Notes: generated by a model not told the origin, from the sequence alone. A DNA stretch of 64,000 bases from Hericium rajendrae (GCA_033439255.1 JAVRDV010000016.1:434001-498000); one strand, 5' to 3'. Shown: positions 33,648 to 44,801, counted from the stretch's first letter. Translations and numbers: made by a program.

Positions 33648-36600
33648 ATGGCTGGCTCGATACTACGCGTGGCGGCTTTACTCGTCGCGCCTTTACTCGC
33701 GAACGCGGTTCAAATCACGGAGACGTCCTCCAAGCTGACATTCTCGAACCGTTATGTCTCGTTCGAGTGAGTCCACACCCACCTTATCGTGCGGCATAGC
33801 TAAATTAGCCTCTGCAGCATACAAATGTCCAACGGATACATTCAGAATATCATCTACCAGAACACGAGCCTCCTCGGAAATGTGTCTGGATTGACTGGAC
33901 AGCTTTATTCTGGTGCGCAATATGAATGTCCGGTCATATCTACCGCTCACGACCAACATAGACTGGCCGTCTAACGGTTTCGCACTTGTGCCAAACTCGA
34001 GCCACGAGATCTTCAATGGTTCAGATTGGGCGGGCATCGTCTTGACGGACAACAACACCGCGACCGGTGGTCTGTGAGTCGATCGTCGCCTCGCAGACAC
34101 AATGCTGAACCATTTGTGCAGCGTGCAACGCTCCTGGTTCCTACGCGACGAGGAGTGCGGCCTGCATAGCTTTCTCCGCCTCGCGTTCTTCAACGAGACC
34201 AATCCCGTGCAGGGCGCGCTCGGCGAGTCGCGGACCATGTTTAGGCCGAACACGGACCTCTGGACTCACGTCGTTACGAACAGCGAACAATACGCAAGTC
34301 ACTCTTTGTTGATCAAGTAGTGAATGGTTGCTAATTACGGACCGTACATAGGCCACGCATCCATCGAATCAGGCGCTTGCAGATGAGATTCAGGTGCAGG
34401 ATGCGTGAATTATATCCTGTGTGTCGAGTCGTTTTGGCGTGCTTATGGGATTGCAGGACCTGGTACGTCGCGAACACGCCCAACGAGGCGTACGTGAAGG
34501 AGGCAAGTACACACCCATTTCCCTGACTGATACCTCGGTCTGACTCCGGACGACAGGAAGCAGATTACTGGACCAAGGTTGGAACTTCCCTAGCCCGACC
34601 TGCCTCTGTTGCTGATCTTGTCATGAAGTACACTTTCGCGGACAATCAAACTAACAAGGCGCATGGGCTCTATGGCGTTGACGCGAAGAACAACGCCTTC
34701 GGCGCGTGGTGGGTCGTCAATCAGAAGGACACGTTTTTCGGTGGACCGGTATGTCCACAGTGGTATTGCTAACGGTATCTTACGCTGATCGTTTTCGGTG
34801 TGTTAGAACCACTTCGATCTTATGGTCGATGGTATTGCATAGTAAGTTCTGCGATACTCTTATATTCGAATTGCTACGATTGACCAACTTGGACGCAGTA
34901 ACAAGCAGTCCACCAGGTTAGCTGGCTCATCGCTTTCTTCTTGACTAGAGCTAACAAGAATGATCATTCATCAGCCATGGAGGAGCATCGTGAGCCTGCC
35001 GTTTCTGCATGCATCCGCTATCATTAACTTTCCACAGATCACCGAACATCACCAATGGATTTGACCGGACTTTTGGTCCTCAGGTGAGCCCCTCCCTGGG
35101 CGACGTAGACTGTCATTGTCTAACGAAGCGGTAGTTCGTCTACTTCAACAGCGAAAAAGGCGCTTCGTGAGTCGTAGCTTGCATGGTCAGACTAGCATAC
35201 TGCATTCTCAACAACATCTCAGCATCCAGCAGTTGCTTGCTGATGCAGAGAAGCTGGCGGACCCAGCCTGGAATGCAGACTTCTACGACGAGATCGTCCC
35301 CCATGTACGTCGACTCAATCTTTGAACACTGCTCTGCTCTGAACGCGTCGTGGTTAGGTCGCGGGATACGTGCCTACGTCCCAGCGCGGGCAGCTAAAGG
35401 CGAACATCTCCGTCCCCCACGGAGCTGGGAAAGTCTCTGCTGTACTCAGCGCGAACAAACTGGACTTCCAAGTGCGTGAGCTAGATGCCAGATGGCCAGA
35501 GATGGTTAGACTCATCTTGAACAGGACAGCGCGTTCGACAGCAAGGCTTACCAGTACTGGGTCGAGGATGTTAAGGATGGCTCTTTCACCATTGATCGCG
35601 TCAAGGCGGGCACCTACCGTCTGACCGTCTATGCTGACGGTGAGCACGCCCGACCAGTGCAAACTCTATATCATGTTCTAAAGTAAATGCAGGCATCTTC
35701 GGGGACTGGACACAGGATGATATCGTTGTGCATGCAAAGACGACGACGTCACTGGACAACCTGCAGTGGCACGCCGAGTCCGCAGGACGTGAGCTATGGC
35801 GGATTGGCATCCCGGACAAAACTTCGGGTTCGTTCTTCCAGCTCGGATATAGGAAGCTTGACATTGACAGCTAACGGCGCAGGCGAATTCCGCAATGGTT
35901 TCGAGCGGGATCTGACTCGCACGAACCAGCCGCACAGTAAATGCATTTAAGATGCTGGTCTGCGTTTTCTGATCAGCTTTCCTCCAGAGTACCGTATCTA
36001 CTGGGGCGCCTGGGACTACCCGACGCAGTTCCCGAATGGCGTAAACTTCACGATCGGAAAGAGCGACTACGCGAAGGACTGGGTACGTCGCGCAGTGCAC
36101 CTAGTGTCAGATAGATTGATCAATTGGCGGCAAACAGAACTACGTGCATTGGTCTGTGTTCGGACCATCGTACACCAGGAACAACAGCGTCGGTGAGCAA
36201 AGTCTTACACTGTCATAGCAAGGCCGGAGCTGACGGCGTATGAAGATGTCAACCGCTGGCAGATCAACTTCGATCTCGACGAGAGGCCCTCTCCGTACTC
36301 CGTCGCAACCTACACCATTCAGCTTGCAGGCGCGACGACGACATCAGGCAACACCGATTCGCAGAAAGGCGCATTCTACAATTTCAACGTTCGTGATGGC
36401 TTCACAATAAATGGGTGAAGATCTGATCGGTTTGCAGATCTCAACGTACGTGAACAACGAGACGACGCCGCTCGACTTCCCGATCTACTATTACCAGAGT
36501 GGTAGCTGTGCAGTGCGCTCGGGTGGGTGTTTCTATGACCTGCTTGGCTTCGCTATTGAGATGGTGTGACTAGGTATCTCATGTTACCTGCTGAGCCAGA

Positions 36601-36833
36601 AGTTCACGTTCCCCGGCACGTTGCTGAAACGAGGGGCCAACAAGTTTGTGGTAAGACATACCTTAGTGAATCATTGGGTTTCTGTTAATGTGGTGTCCGT
36701 TTCCAAAGCTTGAACTACCTCAAAATGCTTCTGGGATCGTGCGTCGTCTTTACACTCATACACTTCGTGATATCAATTGATCTTCTTCTAGTATGTTCAA
36801 TACGATGCCTTGAGGCTCGAGTTATCGGACTGA
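33648..36833 (+). CDS. Rhamnogalacturonan lyase, polysaccharide lyase family 4, secreted
   Basis: Cleaves the rhamnose-galacturonate backbone of pectin type I by beta-elimination outside the cell. The start gives a signal peptide MAGSILRVAALLVAPLLANA, then VQITETSSKLTFSNRYVSFE-IQMSNGYI and the family block SDWAGIVLTDNNTATGG. QRSWFLRDEECGLH, MFRPNTDLWTHVVTN, FGAWWVVNQKDTFFGGP-NHFDLMVDG and the carbohydrate-recognition region FDRTFGPQFVYFN follow. The C-terminal beta-sandwich is ELWRIGIPDKTSGEFRNG, YWGAWDYPTQFPNGVNFTIG, DWNYVHWSVFG and ISCYLLSQKF, ending YDALRLELSD (stop 36831-36833). The gene is cut by nearly twenty introns. Two consecutive ones use GC donors (34294, 34503) and two adjacent exons are only 18 and 15 bases (34899-34916, 34975-34989). 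Every join I checked keeps the frame. No neighbouring pectinase gene is in view. Confidence 0.92.
34294..34351 (+). other. GC-AG intron 1 of the rhamnogalacturonan lyase
   Basis: Donor TAC|GCAAGT, acceptor ACATAG. Joins SEQY to ATHPSNQALADE in frame. No usable GT donor nearby. Confidence 0.7.
34503..34556 (+). other. GC-AG intron 2 of the rhamnogalacturonan lyase
   Basis: Donor GAG|GCAAGT, acceptor GACAG. Joins NEAYVKE to EADYWTK in frame. It lies two introns downstream of the other GC-AG intron in the same gene. Confidence 0.7.
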
Positions 36834-37408
36834 GATGGCTGCAGGCTAAAGGTATAAAGTCAAATATTATTACGCTTGTCTGACTATGACAAATCTCGGT
36901 ATTCCTCGTCATTATTTCGATCTCATGGGACGGTTATTAAATTGTTCGATGGTCATCCCTTCTCTGAAATGTATTACTGACCGTAATGAGCTCGAGCTGC
37001 AACGAGTCTAAATGACTACTGGTAAGGACCTCAAAAAAAAAGTGCAAGCCGACTACAAGGTCAACAACACTAAATGTAAGATGAGAGGCAGACGAGGACT
37101 GAAAAGACCACAGCGTGGTATTGGAGAACCAGCAGGGTCGTCAGTTGATATATTTGATCCATCCTACAAGTCGTAAGGGGGTTAATTGGTGTATAGAAAT
37201 GTAATCCGATACCTTTAGATGCTCTACTATCTGATGGAATCTAATCCAATTGATTCAGACAAGACTGGCCAGAGGTCGTTATATCGAGTTGCCTCGAATG
37301 TTGTGATACCTGTCCGCTGTCGCTGTGATCACACTCGCCTTGGGCGATCTTTCGACCACATACCATTATTTTGGGGGTGATGGGATATCCATCCCAAAAG
37401 GAATCACC
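36834..37408. other. Intergenic region, lyase 3' end to tRNA
   Basis: About 575 AT-richer bases with no gene recognised. Confidence 0.45.
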
Positions 37409-37534
37409 GGCAACGTGGCCGAGCGGTCTATGGCGTGTGACTCAAGCTGGCGGCGCATCAGCGTCGCACACTTGCCTGCAATGCGGGTTTCTCATCTTCG
37501 AAAGAAGGCAGGGGTTCGAATCCCCTCGTTGTCA
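37409..37534 (+). tRNA. tRNA-Leu (anticodon CAA) with an intron of about 44 bases
   Basis: The acceptor stem GGCAACG pairs with CGTTGTC (37527-37533), with one G-T pair. The D arm GGCCGAGCGGTCTATGGC is the standard class II form and the internal B box is GGTTCGAATCC. The anticodon loop reads CTCAAG, giving CAA. Fungal tRNA-Leu(CAA) genes normally carry an intron right after the base 3' of the anticodon, as here. The variable arm is CTTC-GAAA-GAAG and the T stem is AGGGG/CCCCT. The anticodon stem TGTGA/TCTCA as I place it contains one T-T mismatch, so the exact intron end is uncertain. A T run follows at once, suitable as an RNA polymerase III terminator. Confidence 0.85.
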
Positions 37535-37535
37535 T

Positions 37536-37544
37536 ATTTTTTTG
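37536..37544 (+). terminator. RNA polymerase III T-run terminator of the tRNA gene
   Basis: An uninterrupted run of T two bases after the discriminator base of the tRNA, the usual stop signal for RNA polymerase III. Confidence 0.65.
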
Positions 37545-38058
37545 CTGTTTCCCAAAGCATGTATGAAATACTGGATATATTGTGAGGTGGGCGGTGTAGT
37601 TTTGATTGCGTTGTCGACAGATATTCAGTGTTATCATGCATGCAAACTCAATCCCCGGTCGAAGGATGGGAACCATTACATTGCAACCTCTCCCGCCCCC
37701 ACGCTACAAGTGATGGGTAGATCGAGTTGCGCTCGGTGGTCTACGTCACTGAAACCTGTGGAGAAATCAGTTGTAACTGAGCAACAGTGAACGGGAGCCT
37801 CCCGGGACGTCAGCGAGGTCGATGGCGTAGAACTTGCAGTCTTGCTGCTATTCATCATCTGCGCCGGCACTGGTAGGACTTAGCTATACGAAGTATGCTT
37901 CAGCTCAAAATACCATGTTCTTCAGCTTAGATCCCGGGTGATGGGCAGTGCAGTAAGATTGTTGAAACAAATCGCTACTCTTTTATCAGTATATTTTCCG
38001 CGTACCTACATTCTACACGCTACACACTGTCAGCAGATCATCGCGCTCGCACGCACAA
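37545..38058. other. Intergenic region, tRNA to aminotransferase 3' end
   Basis: About 510 bases with no gene recognised. The open frames crossing it extend from the tRNA and lack conserved motifs. Confidence 0.45.
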
Positions 38059-39910
38059 TCATGCCTTTTGCGCCCTGTCCTCCCTCTCCTTCAATAACAC
38101 GATACGCAAACGGCGCAGTGCCTCATCCACGTCCTTCTCACCCAACAAGCTAAACGCGGCTCGCACGTATGCGGTCTTGCTGCCGCTAGGAAGGAAGACT
38201 GTGCCAGGCAGAGCAAGCACGCCCCCTTTGAACGCCTTCTCCCTGATAATCGCCTGTGAGTCGACCTCGTCCGATGGGTCGTCGCTGAGTTTCAGCTTGA
38301 ACCTAGGGGGCCGTCAGCCTCACGTATGAAAGGCTTAAAATTGGACAAACCAGAAAAACATGCCCGCCTCCGGCGTGCTCCATTCGGCCAAGCCGTCGAG
38401 GTGCCGCTGCATAGCGGCTTCAAACACGTCGCGCTTCTGGCGATAGAATTCAGAGACGATGCCCGTGTGCGTCTTGAAGCCATCGTAACCCCAGGAGTCG
38501 AGCACGGCGAAGGTAATAACTTGGGTTAGCGAAGAGGTTTGGAGATTTGCCGAGGCAGTCTATGAGCAGGCATGGCATTGTCCTCAGCGACGAGATACAG
38601 GCCGATAAATAAGAAATTGTACATGACCGTCCATGGCGTTGAGGATTGGTACAGGCCCGGTGGTAAACCCGATACGGATGCCAGCAGATAGGATCTTGGA
38701 AAGACTATCAAATCGCAAAACGCGGCCGACTTCCCCTGTTTGCGGTTCGAGACTGAAGTAGGATGGCAGACGCGCAGCCTTTCCGTAATAGAGGTAGTAG
38801 TAGGGGTCATCTATGTCGAAGTGAGTATTACCTTCTAAGAAACGGAGGCAGAACTGGTGTACCTTCAAGAATAAGGAAGCCGTGCTGACGAGACAGCTCG
38901 AGAACCTCTAGTCGGCGCTCCAAAACCGCTGTGATTCCTGTAGGGTTGCTGCCGTACTGGAGGCAAAGATGAACGGGAGTGTAAGAAAATGCACGGGAGA
39001 CACTTACAGGGACAGTGTACAACGTTCTGGGCTTGGGCTTTCCCGCTGGCCAACTTTCCAGGATGGACCGCAAAGCATCTGTACGGATACCCTTTTCGTC
39101 GGTAGGCACCTCTATTTCAGTCGTCAACGTCTGCATTCATGGAGACACCGTCGGGACGTACCGATCATCTCACAGTGTAGAGCTTCATACACCGGAATGA
39201 CGCCTCTGCTCGTGACTTCAGATTGACCAGTAGTCAAATAGAATCGTCGCACTCACGCATAGGCCGGCGTCTCAACCAGAACAGAATCGCCATCGTTTAC
39301 GAGGGCCGTGATCGCCTAATGTGCGTCGTTCAAAATTACGCGAGAGAGAGGATTGTTTTTTACGCACCTTGTAGAAGGCATCCTGCGAGCCCGACGCGAC
39401 ACTCAAACGCCATCCTTCGCCTTGCTTGCGATGATGTTCTGTGCTCTGCAGGTTGGTGAGCCAGGTAACCAGGGATGGGATACCGACGGTAGCAGAGTAC
39501 TGCAAAGCTTCGGCGAGCGCTGGGCCCTCAACAGTTAAAGGGACTTCTTTAGTGGGATCGCCAGGCGAGCGAGAGGTGACCTGGATAGATGTGATCGGGA
39601 ACGTTGCGCTATTCGGCTTGCCTGCTAGCATGGATATCACGCCCGGTTCAAGCTCGAGAGGAAATAAGCCACGGACTGCAGGATATTAGCAACTCGGAAT
39701 CTGAAGGACTTATGAATTGAAACACACTTGGACTGGGTTTTCTTTCCTTCGCTGCATTAGATAGGTATTGGTCGTAGAAGGAAGCCGGAAGAACTTTGAT
39801 AGCAGTCTATGACATCGCCGAGAAGCCTGTCAATTCGACGCCCCATCATCCAAACAATGCAATCAAGGACGTACACCATTGGTACTATTTTCGGTGGTGG
39901 GTACGGTCAT
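38059..39910 (-). CDS. ARO8: Aromatic amino-acid / 2-aminoadipate aminotransferase, PLP-dependent class I-II
   Basis: Transfers the amino group of aromatic amino acids, kynurenine or 2-aminoadipate to 2-oxoglutarate; cytosolic. About 450 residues in many exons. Start MTVPTTENSTNG-TAIKVLPASFYDQYLSNAA. Motifs: GLFPLELEPGVISMLAGKPN, LQYSATVGIPSLVTWL, LSVASGSQDAFYK, DSVLVETPAYA-GVIPVYE, then YGSNPTGI (substrate carboxylate region), HGFLILEDDPYYYLYY and the PLP lysine block LRFDSLSKILSAGIRIGFTTGP. LDSWGYDGFKTHTGIVSEFY, STPEAGMFFW and VFLPSGSKTAYVRAAFS follow. The intron before TASANLQTSSLTQV restores continuity. Stop 38059-38061 after EDRAQKA. Frames intact. The symbol is by family resemblance to yeast Aro8; the exact substrate is not shown by sequence. 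Confidence 0.9.
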
Positions 39911-41217
39911 GTCGATAGTTGCGGTGTTCTAGACAGGGTATGATCGACTCCTTTACTGACTCCTCGATCCTAGAAATGCGACTTTATGAAGCGACTCCGT
40001 CGAGTCAGATCGGCGAAACAGGTGACGAGAAGGGACAACTTCGACCCTGTACATGTAAAGCTGCAGACAGGTCAAATTTTTGCAACTCCCCATGTTCTCC
40101 TAGCTTCCATGCTCACGCAAGTAAGACCGGCCACCATAACCGAGTTATTCAGCAGTCTGAGCTCGACAGACCTCGCAACATTCACGAAAGCAGCAACAGA
40201 TAGAGCTACACATGTAATGTTACAGTAGTCTGAGTATGACATCCTACAGCCGTTATAATTCAAATTGTATCGGGGAGTCATGTCGGGATACGTCGGAATA
40301 AGATGAACTCTCACGGTCAGTTTTCTGAGCTTGCTCGCTGCGATGTCAACAACCTCACCTTCACCAACATTGAACAGGCCGACTTGACCCAAAAAATCGA
40401 TCACTGTTCCTCAAAGCGCGCTTATGGCTACGTTAGATGTCCTGCGACTGCAATGCCCTGGGCACGCCTGACAAGTCTTTTCATTTTCGACTGGCGGTCG
40501 CGACTGACCACTCAGACCAGCTGGCATGGCACCTTTGTCAGTCTGCTTTGTGAGTACCAGGTTGAGACTCAAATGCATGAAGAGGAGCATTGCCTTCAGA
40601 TCGTGGTTACTAGGCTCAATACAACTTGTCGATCAACATCGCTTGCTCTGGAAGCACCTTCGTCCTTATTGACTTTCACGCCTTGGTTTTTCTCTTCAGT
40701 CAACTCCGCGCTGGATCTCGCGATCATGTCTATTGATGTCCGCGGTCCCGTTATCTATGCGACCCCTCGTTCGTTCACCAGTCCAGCCAAATTATGGCGC
40801 TTGAGCAGGACTCCATCGCGCGCGAGCCAAATCAACATCGCCTTTCCCTTCGAACAGGCTGATATTACTCTAGCTTCCGCTCTCTCAGCCCTTCCATGTC
40901 AAAAGAAGGCCTCTCGCTTCGCTGTGCTCTCACGCGCCGTGAGCGTAAAGGCAACCACTCCGCAATGCCACGATGCCACAGGTGCGTGTTTCGTCTCTTT
41001 GTTGTGGATCTCATATCCATCCTGCACGTGTTCCCCAGCCACTGTGGACAGGTGCTCTCCGCGCCGCTGTTATAGCTTGTCCTCCCAGAGCCGAATCTGT
41101 CCAACTTCTCTCAAGCCCCTGCCGTTCACATCGCCCATCTTCCGTCCCGTCCTGTCAGTGTCTACCCACCAAAGCACGACTCATATCGAAGACACTCCAC
41201 CTTCCTCCCCTTTGGCA
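39911..41217. other. Divergent region, aminotransferase / Hsp20-like gene
   Basis: About 1.3 kb. An open frame (40303-41760) runs through it into the Hsp20-like gene, but the part before 41218 is rich in Trp, Cys and His and has no conserved pattern, so I read it as leader or chance. Near 39986-40228 another short frame (FDPVHVKLQTGQIF...) looks mildly protein-like and is unexplained. Confidence 0.4.
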
Positions 41218-41901
41218 ATGCCGGTCCTTGCCTCGCCCTCATCCTCGTCCGCATCCTCCCATTCGAGTGCTTCCAGTGGCCTTTCCGGGGGCAGCAGCTT
41301 CACAGTGGCCGACGGCCCTGCTATGGAGAGCGGCAAATCACAGGCGAGGGCGGCGCGTCCTCCTGCCCTTGTCCTGCCGTCCGCATCCCTGTCCTTCGAA
41401 GGCCGCAGCGACGTATCTCGGGCGTCCACGCCCTCCCTCACGTACACGTCAAGCGAGGGCAGCGCCTCAAATGCGTCTTCCCCTGTCAGCATCGTCCGGG
41501 CGTCCAATCCGCCCGAGTCGCCCTCCGCGCGCGGCCGCCGCTCGCCTCCAAGCTGGCGCTCGCCGCCCGCCATCATGCGCAGCGCGGAGGGCCAGCAGAT
41601 TATCGAGATCGCGCTTCCGCGCCCAGGAGGCCAGCTGCTCAGTTCTGATAACATCACCATCTCGGTGAAGGGGCGCGATCGCCTCAATATCGTGGCCGAT
41701 GCGTGGCACCTCGAGCGCGACTGTGAGTGGCGTCCCTTTGATGAGTTGTTTGTGGTCTGACTCTGACCCAACATAGGCCACTTTGAATGGAGCTTCGGTT
41801 TCGCCTCGTGTCCTGTCGATATGAGCACTATCAGAGCCAAGATCCAAGACGATGCGGACCTCGTCGTCACGATCTCCGAGCTGCGACACCGTTGGATGTG
41901 A
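41218..41901 (+). CDS. Small heat-shock (Hsp20/alpha-crystallin-like) domain protein with Ser-rich leader
   Basis: About 209 residues, two exons. The first 120 residues are Ser/Pro/Ala-rich and disordered (SPSSSSASSHSSASSGLSGG). The C-terminal part has the alpha-crystallin-like pattern: LLSSDNITISVKGRDRLNIVADAWHLE-DCHFEWSFGF, then VDMSTIRAKIQDDADLVVTIS. The intron (GTGAGT...CATAG) falls inside this domain, after RD. The start is the first ATG in frame after which the composition becomes coding-like; upstream ATGs in the same frame exist (to 40303). Role: ATP-independent binding of unfolding proteins if the domain is functional. It lacks the usual C-terminal I-x-I anchor, ending RHRWM, so oligomer assembly may differ. 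Confidence 0.6.
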
Positions 41902-42578
41902 CGTGCGAGGTCGTTGCGTATGGTTCTGGGTCGTGCCGGCGTTGTGAGTGAGGATTGATCTGTTACCTGTGATATTGATATGCCTGTTGTCTATGCTTAA
42001 GCTATACTACTGTATGTTCCATGCGTCTCAATTCAAAGATATCGGAATGGCTGTGTTGTGACCATGGCGTTTGTCTTTGTCTTCATGCCGTGCCATTGCA
42101 CTGTGCACACTATCAGGGAATGCGAAGCGGCTATATATCACGCTTCGATCGTTCGAGACCCGCATGCGGCCAGGTGCTCATCAAGGTCCTCACAGCACCG
42201 GGTTGCGCTCAAGCTCTCACCCTCAAGAGACTGCATGTTTGTTGTGTGGAGACCTGAAAATGGATCACAGTATGCATGTTTATCCTTCGGTAAATTTATA
42301 GGTTGGACTCCAGAATATCCGGCTGGCTGACCTCACGTATAATCCAGACGCTCATCGTTTCAGCTGGCCGTAAAATGGCATATATTTTCTGAAGTCCCAA
42401 TCAGCTCTGATCCGCCGGAACAAAGCTGATGTTCATGAATCGCCACAGGTTAATTCCACGACCTGCTCCAGAGAATGCAAACCGACTGGACATAACATGC
42501 TGATCGTGACTTCTAAGCCGTCTCCCAGGGTAGCGCAATTAGCTTCACCCCGCTGACCTCGTTCTTTCTCAGTCTCTC
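41902..42578. other. Convergent region, Hsp20-like gene / MDR oxidoreductase A
   Basis: About 680 bases with no gene recognised. The former coding tail of oxidoreductase A (about 70 bases just left of its stop) still reads as protein, VSGVKLIALPWETA, beyond the premature TAA. Confidence 0.5.
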
Positions 42579-43785
42579 TTAACCAGCCGGAATTGCCGCT
42601 AGTCCACCGTGAAGAACCTCAAGCCTGTTGGGCTGTGCGAGACGATTAGTATGAATACTTTCATCATCCTCGTCAGCATACCTTGATCGCTCCCTCCTCA
42701 AGCAAGCCAGTCAGCCCCACATACAAGCTGTCTCCGATCTCGTGGTTCTCCTCCCTGTTCACGTTCGCGCCTACCCACACAAGCCTCTTCCCGTCCTCGC
42801 CCTCACCCTGCTTGCCGGAATTCACCAACGGGGAGAGCGTAACAACCATACACCCTCCTGCTGCGAGGATCTGCCTCGCAGCCTTTTGCGAGCTCTCGAA
42901 GGAGATGGCATCATACACAAACGTGACCGGCGCAGAGCTGATCGATGCAACGGCAGCAGGCAAGTCCTCGTACGACGTCGTTCTGTAGTCGACGAAGTGC
43001 GTCGCACCCGCTGCCCTGCAATACGCTTCGTTCGTCGCCGAGGCGGTAATGATAGGGCTGAAGCCGGAGAGCTTCAGGAGCTGGAGGGCTATTGATGGTG
43101 TCAAGTGAGTTGTGATGTCTGCGTTATGATCCTGGTTAACTTACCGTATTGTCCAACCGAACTTGAACCGCCGAGCACGACGGCTGGTTGACCTTGGTAT
43201 TTACCGCGCCCTGCGCTCGCCCAGGGTGCGGTGAGCTCTGCTCCTCCTTTCTCTGGGCGTTTCTTGGAATACGTGCCCACAGCCGCGGTGGACAAACCAA
43301 GAGGTACTGTCGCAGCTTCCTCGAACGTAATGCTCTCGGGTATCTGCCAATTCAACATACAGAACGACCTAACGAAGAAGCCAACAGAAGCCTACCTTTG
43401 CGACCCTGGAGGCATCTGCGATCGCAAACTGCTGGAATGTGCCACGATTGGCGGAGAAGAACGCGCCCGGGAACACGCTGGAGAGACGTCATCAGTCAAT
43501 GATTTGCGGACTAGAATAAGGAAATACGAACACTCTGTCGCCCTTGCTCCAATTAGTTACCCCTTCACCGATCTCCTCGATCGTTCCAGCGCCATCGCTA
43601 CCAGCAACTGCCGGGAATTCCTCCATGAAGCTTCCATATTGTTCGATCCAGATATCGACTGGGTTCAGAGCGACTGCAAAGACCTTGACGAGTACCTGGT
43701 CACGACCAGGCTTGGGGGTCTGACGCGTAGAGACGAGGAATTTGGTGCCTTTAGACAGCGTGACGAGGGCTTTGTGTTGAGACAT
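42579..43785 (-). CDS. MDR-family quinone/enoyl oxidoreductase A, C-terminally truncated
   Basis: Medium-chain dehydrogenase/reductase of the zinc-free GroES-like type that reduces C=C or quinone bonds with NADPH. Start MSQHKALVTLSKGTKF, then VLVKVFAVALNPVDIW, FPAVAGSDGAGTIEEIGEGV, GTFQQFAIADASRVAK, ITFEEAATVPLGLSTAAVG and the nucleotide loop GGSSSVGQY. AIQLLKLSGFSPIITASA, GATHFVDYRTTSYEDLP, TFVYDAISFESSQKAA and VGLTGLLEEGAIK follow. The last exon ends NRLEVLHGGLAAIPAG followed by TAA, where paralogues B and D continue VERVGQ or VARLGQ for about 20 more residues. Downstream bases still encode that lost tail, so truncation is recent. Divergent from gene B across a shared promoter region. Confidence 0.8.
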
Positions 43786-44801
43786 GTTTGATCCGAGGGG
43801 GTCTGTGCAGATGCATATACATCGTCGACAAAGTCAATCTTGGCTATTTATCGCGCATAAACCGATGCATTTTTTCTGTAGATGGTTGGTTTCCTGCCCG
43901 CTGGGCTACCGGCTGTCGGGGCCGCTACGCAATCCGACAGTCAGGGCTGCTGAATCGGGCATGAATGTGCGAGCTTCAGTACTTGCCAGTGCCATGCAAT
44001 GGTTGATTGATATTCGTTGGAGATCACCGCTTCAGCCGTCAGCTGGATTGGGAGTTGATGATATTTGTGGGACGCCATTTGGTGCACTTGTCGCATGATA
44101 TGAATTGTTCATCAACTCAACAATTCAACAACTCCCCCAAATGGGGATTTTACAGGCGATCGGTCGACTCAGGATTGCTTCCTGCAAGCTTTGAATTTGG
44201 ATTCTCGGGATAACATTAGCCTCCTGTCATGAGCCTCTGCAATAGGTCGAGTCGCTCGTAAATGAACCGACCCCACGTCTCGCCTCTCAGGCGTTCATAG
44301 TTCAGCGCGCGACTCGTAATTTGAATTGCTCACTGAATCGCCTCGAGACAATGCGAAACGCTACGCTGAGTACGTGGTGCACCCTTTCTGCAATGACATA
44401 CATCTACGATGTAAATTCAAGCGCTCCTAGGCCCGACGTACGCGCAAGAGTTTGTGGACGTGGTGACCTGAGAGCGCTGGACTGTGACAGTGTGCAGGGA
44501 GATGGGTCCCAAACCGAGACGGAGATGACACCGACCCACCCTTCCCGCAGTGGTATGTGTTGATGATGTACCAGTTACCTGCATGTTTGATCCTGTTGTA
44601 GGAGGTACATGCAAGCACCTAGCTGTGATGTGAAAGCTGATGGACTGTCACAACCTAGTGACTGTGGACAGGAAGATGGGTATCAAACCGTCTCCGAGAT
44701 GACACGAATCCACGCCTTTAGAATTACTCTTTTCTTCTTCTGCAGTATATAAGGAAGGAGATGTCCATATCTCTGGTCAGCATCCAACGCAGATCATCAC
44801 C
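43786..44801. promoter_or_regulatory. Shared divergent promoter region of oxidoreductases A and B
   Basis: About 1 kb between the two starts. It contains two diverged copies of one block, at about 44478-44543 and 44639-44718 (see repeat entry). No TATA box or other site could be assigned with confidence, though TATATAAGG at 44745-44753 lies about 50 bases before the gene B start and is a good TATA candidate. Confidence 0.5.
44478..44720. repeat. Diverged tandem duplication in the A/B promoter
   Basis: Two blocks share, in order, TGGACTGT, GATGGGT, CAAACCG, GAGATGACAC and CCAC, with the same spacing for most of their length, starting near 44478 and 44639. The copies differ at many positions, so the duplication is not recent. 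Upstream position suggests duplicated regulatory sites; this is inference. Confidence 0.5.

Noticed and set aside
39986-40228. A short frame (FDPVHVKLQTGQIF...) that looks mildly like repeat-protein sequence
   Set aside because: No family could be named, no start or splice structure is convincing, and it lies in a promoter-sized gap.
40303-41760. A 485-codon open frame
   Set aside because: Only the part after 41218 looks coding (Hsp20-like). The earlier part has a composition unlike protein (many Trp, Cys, His) and no motif.
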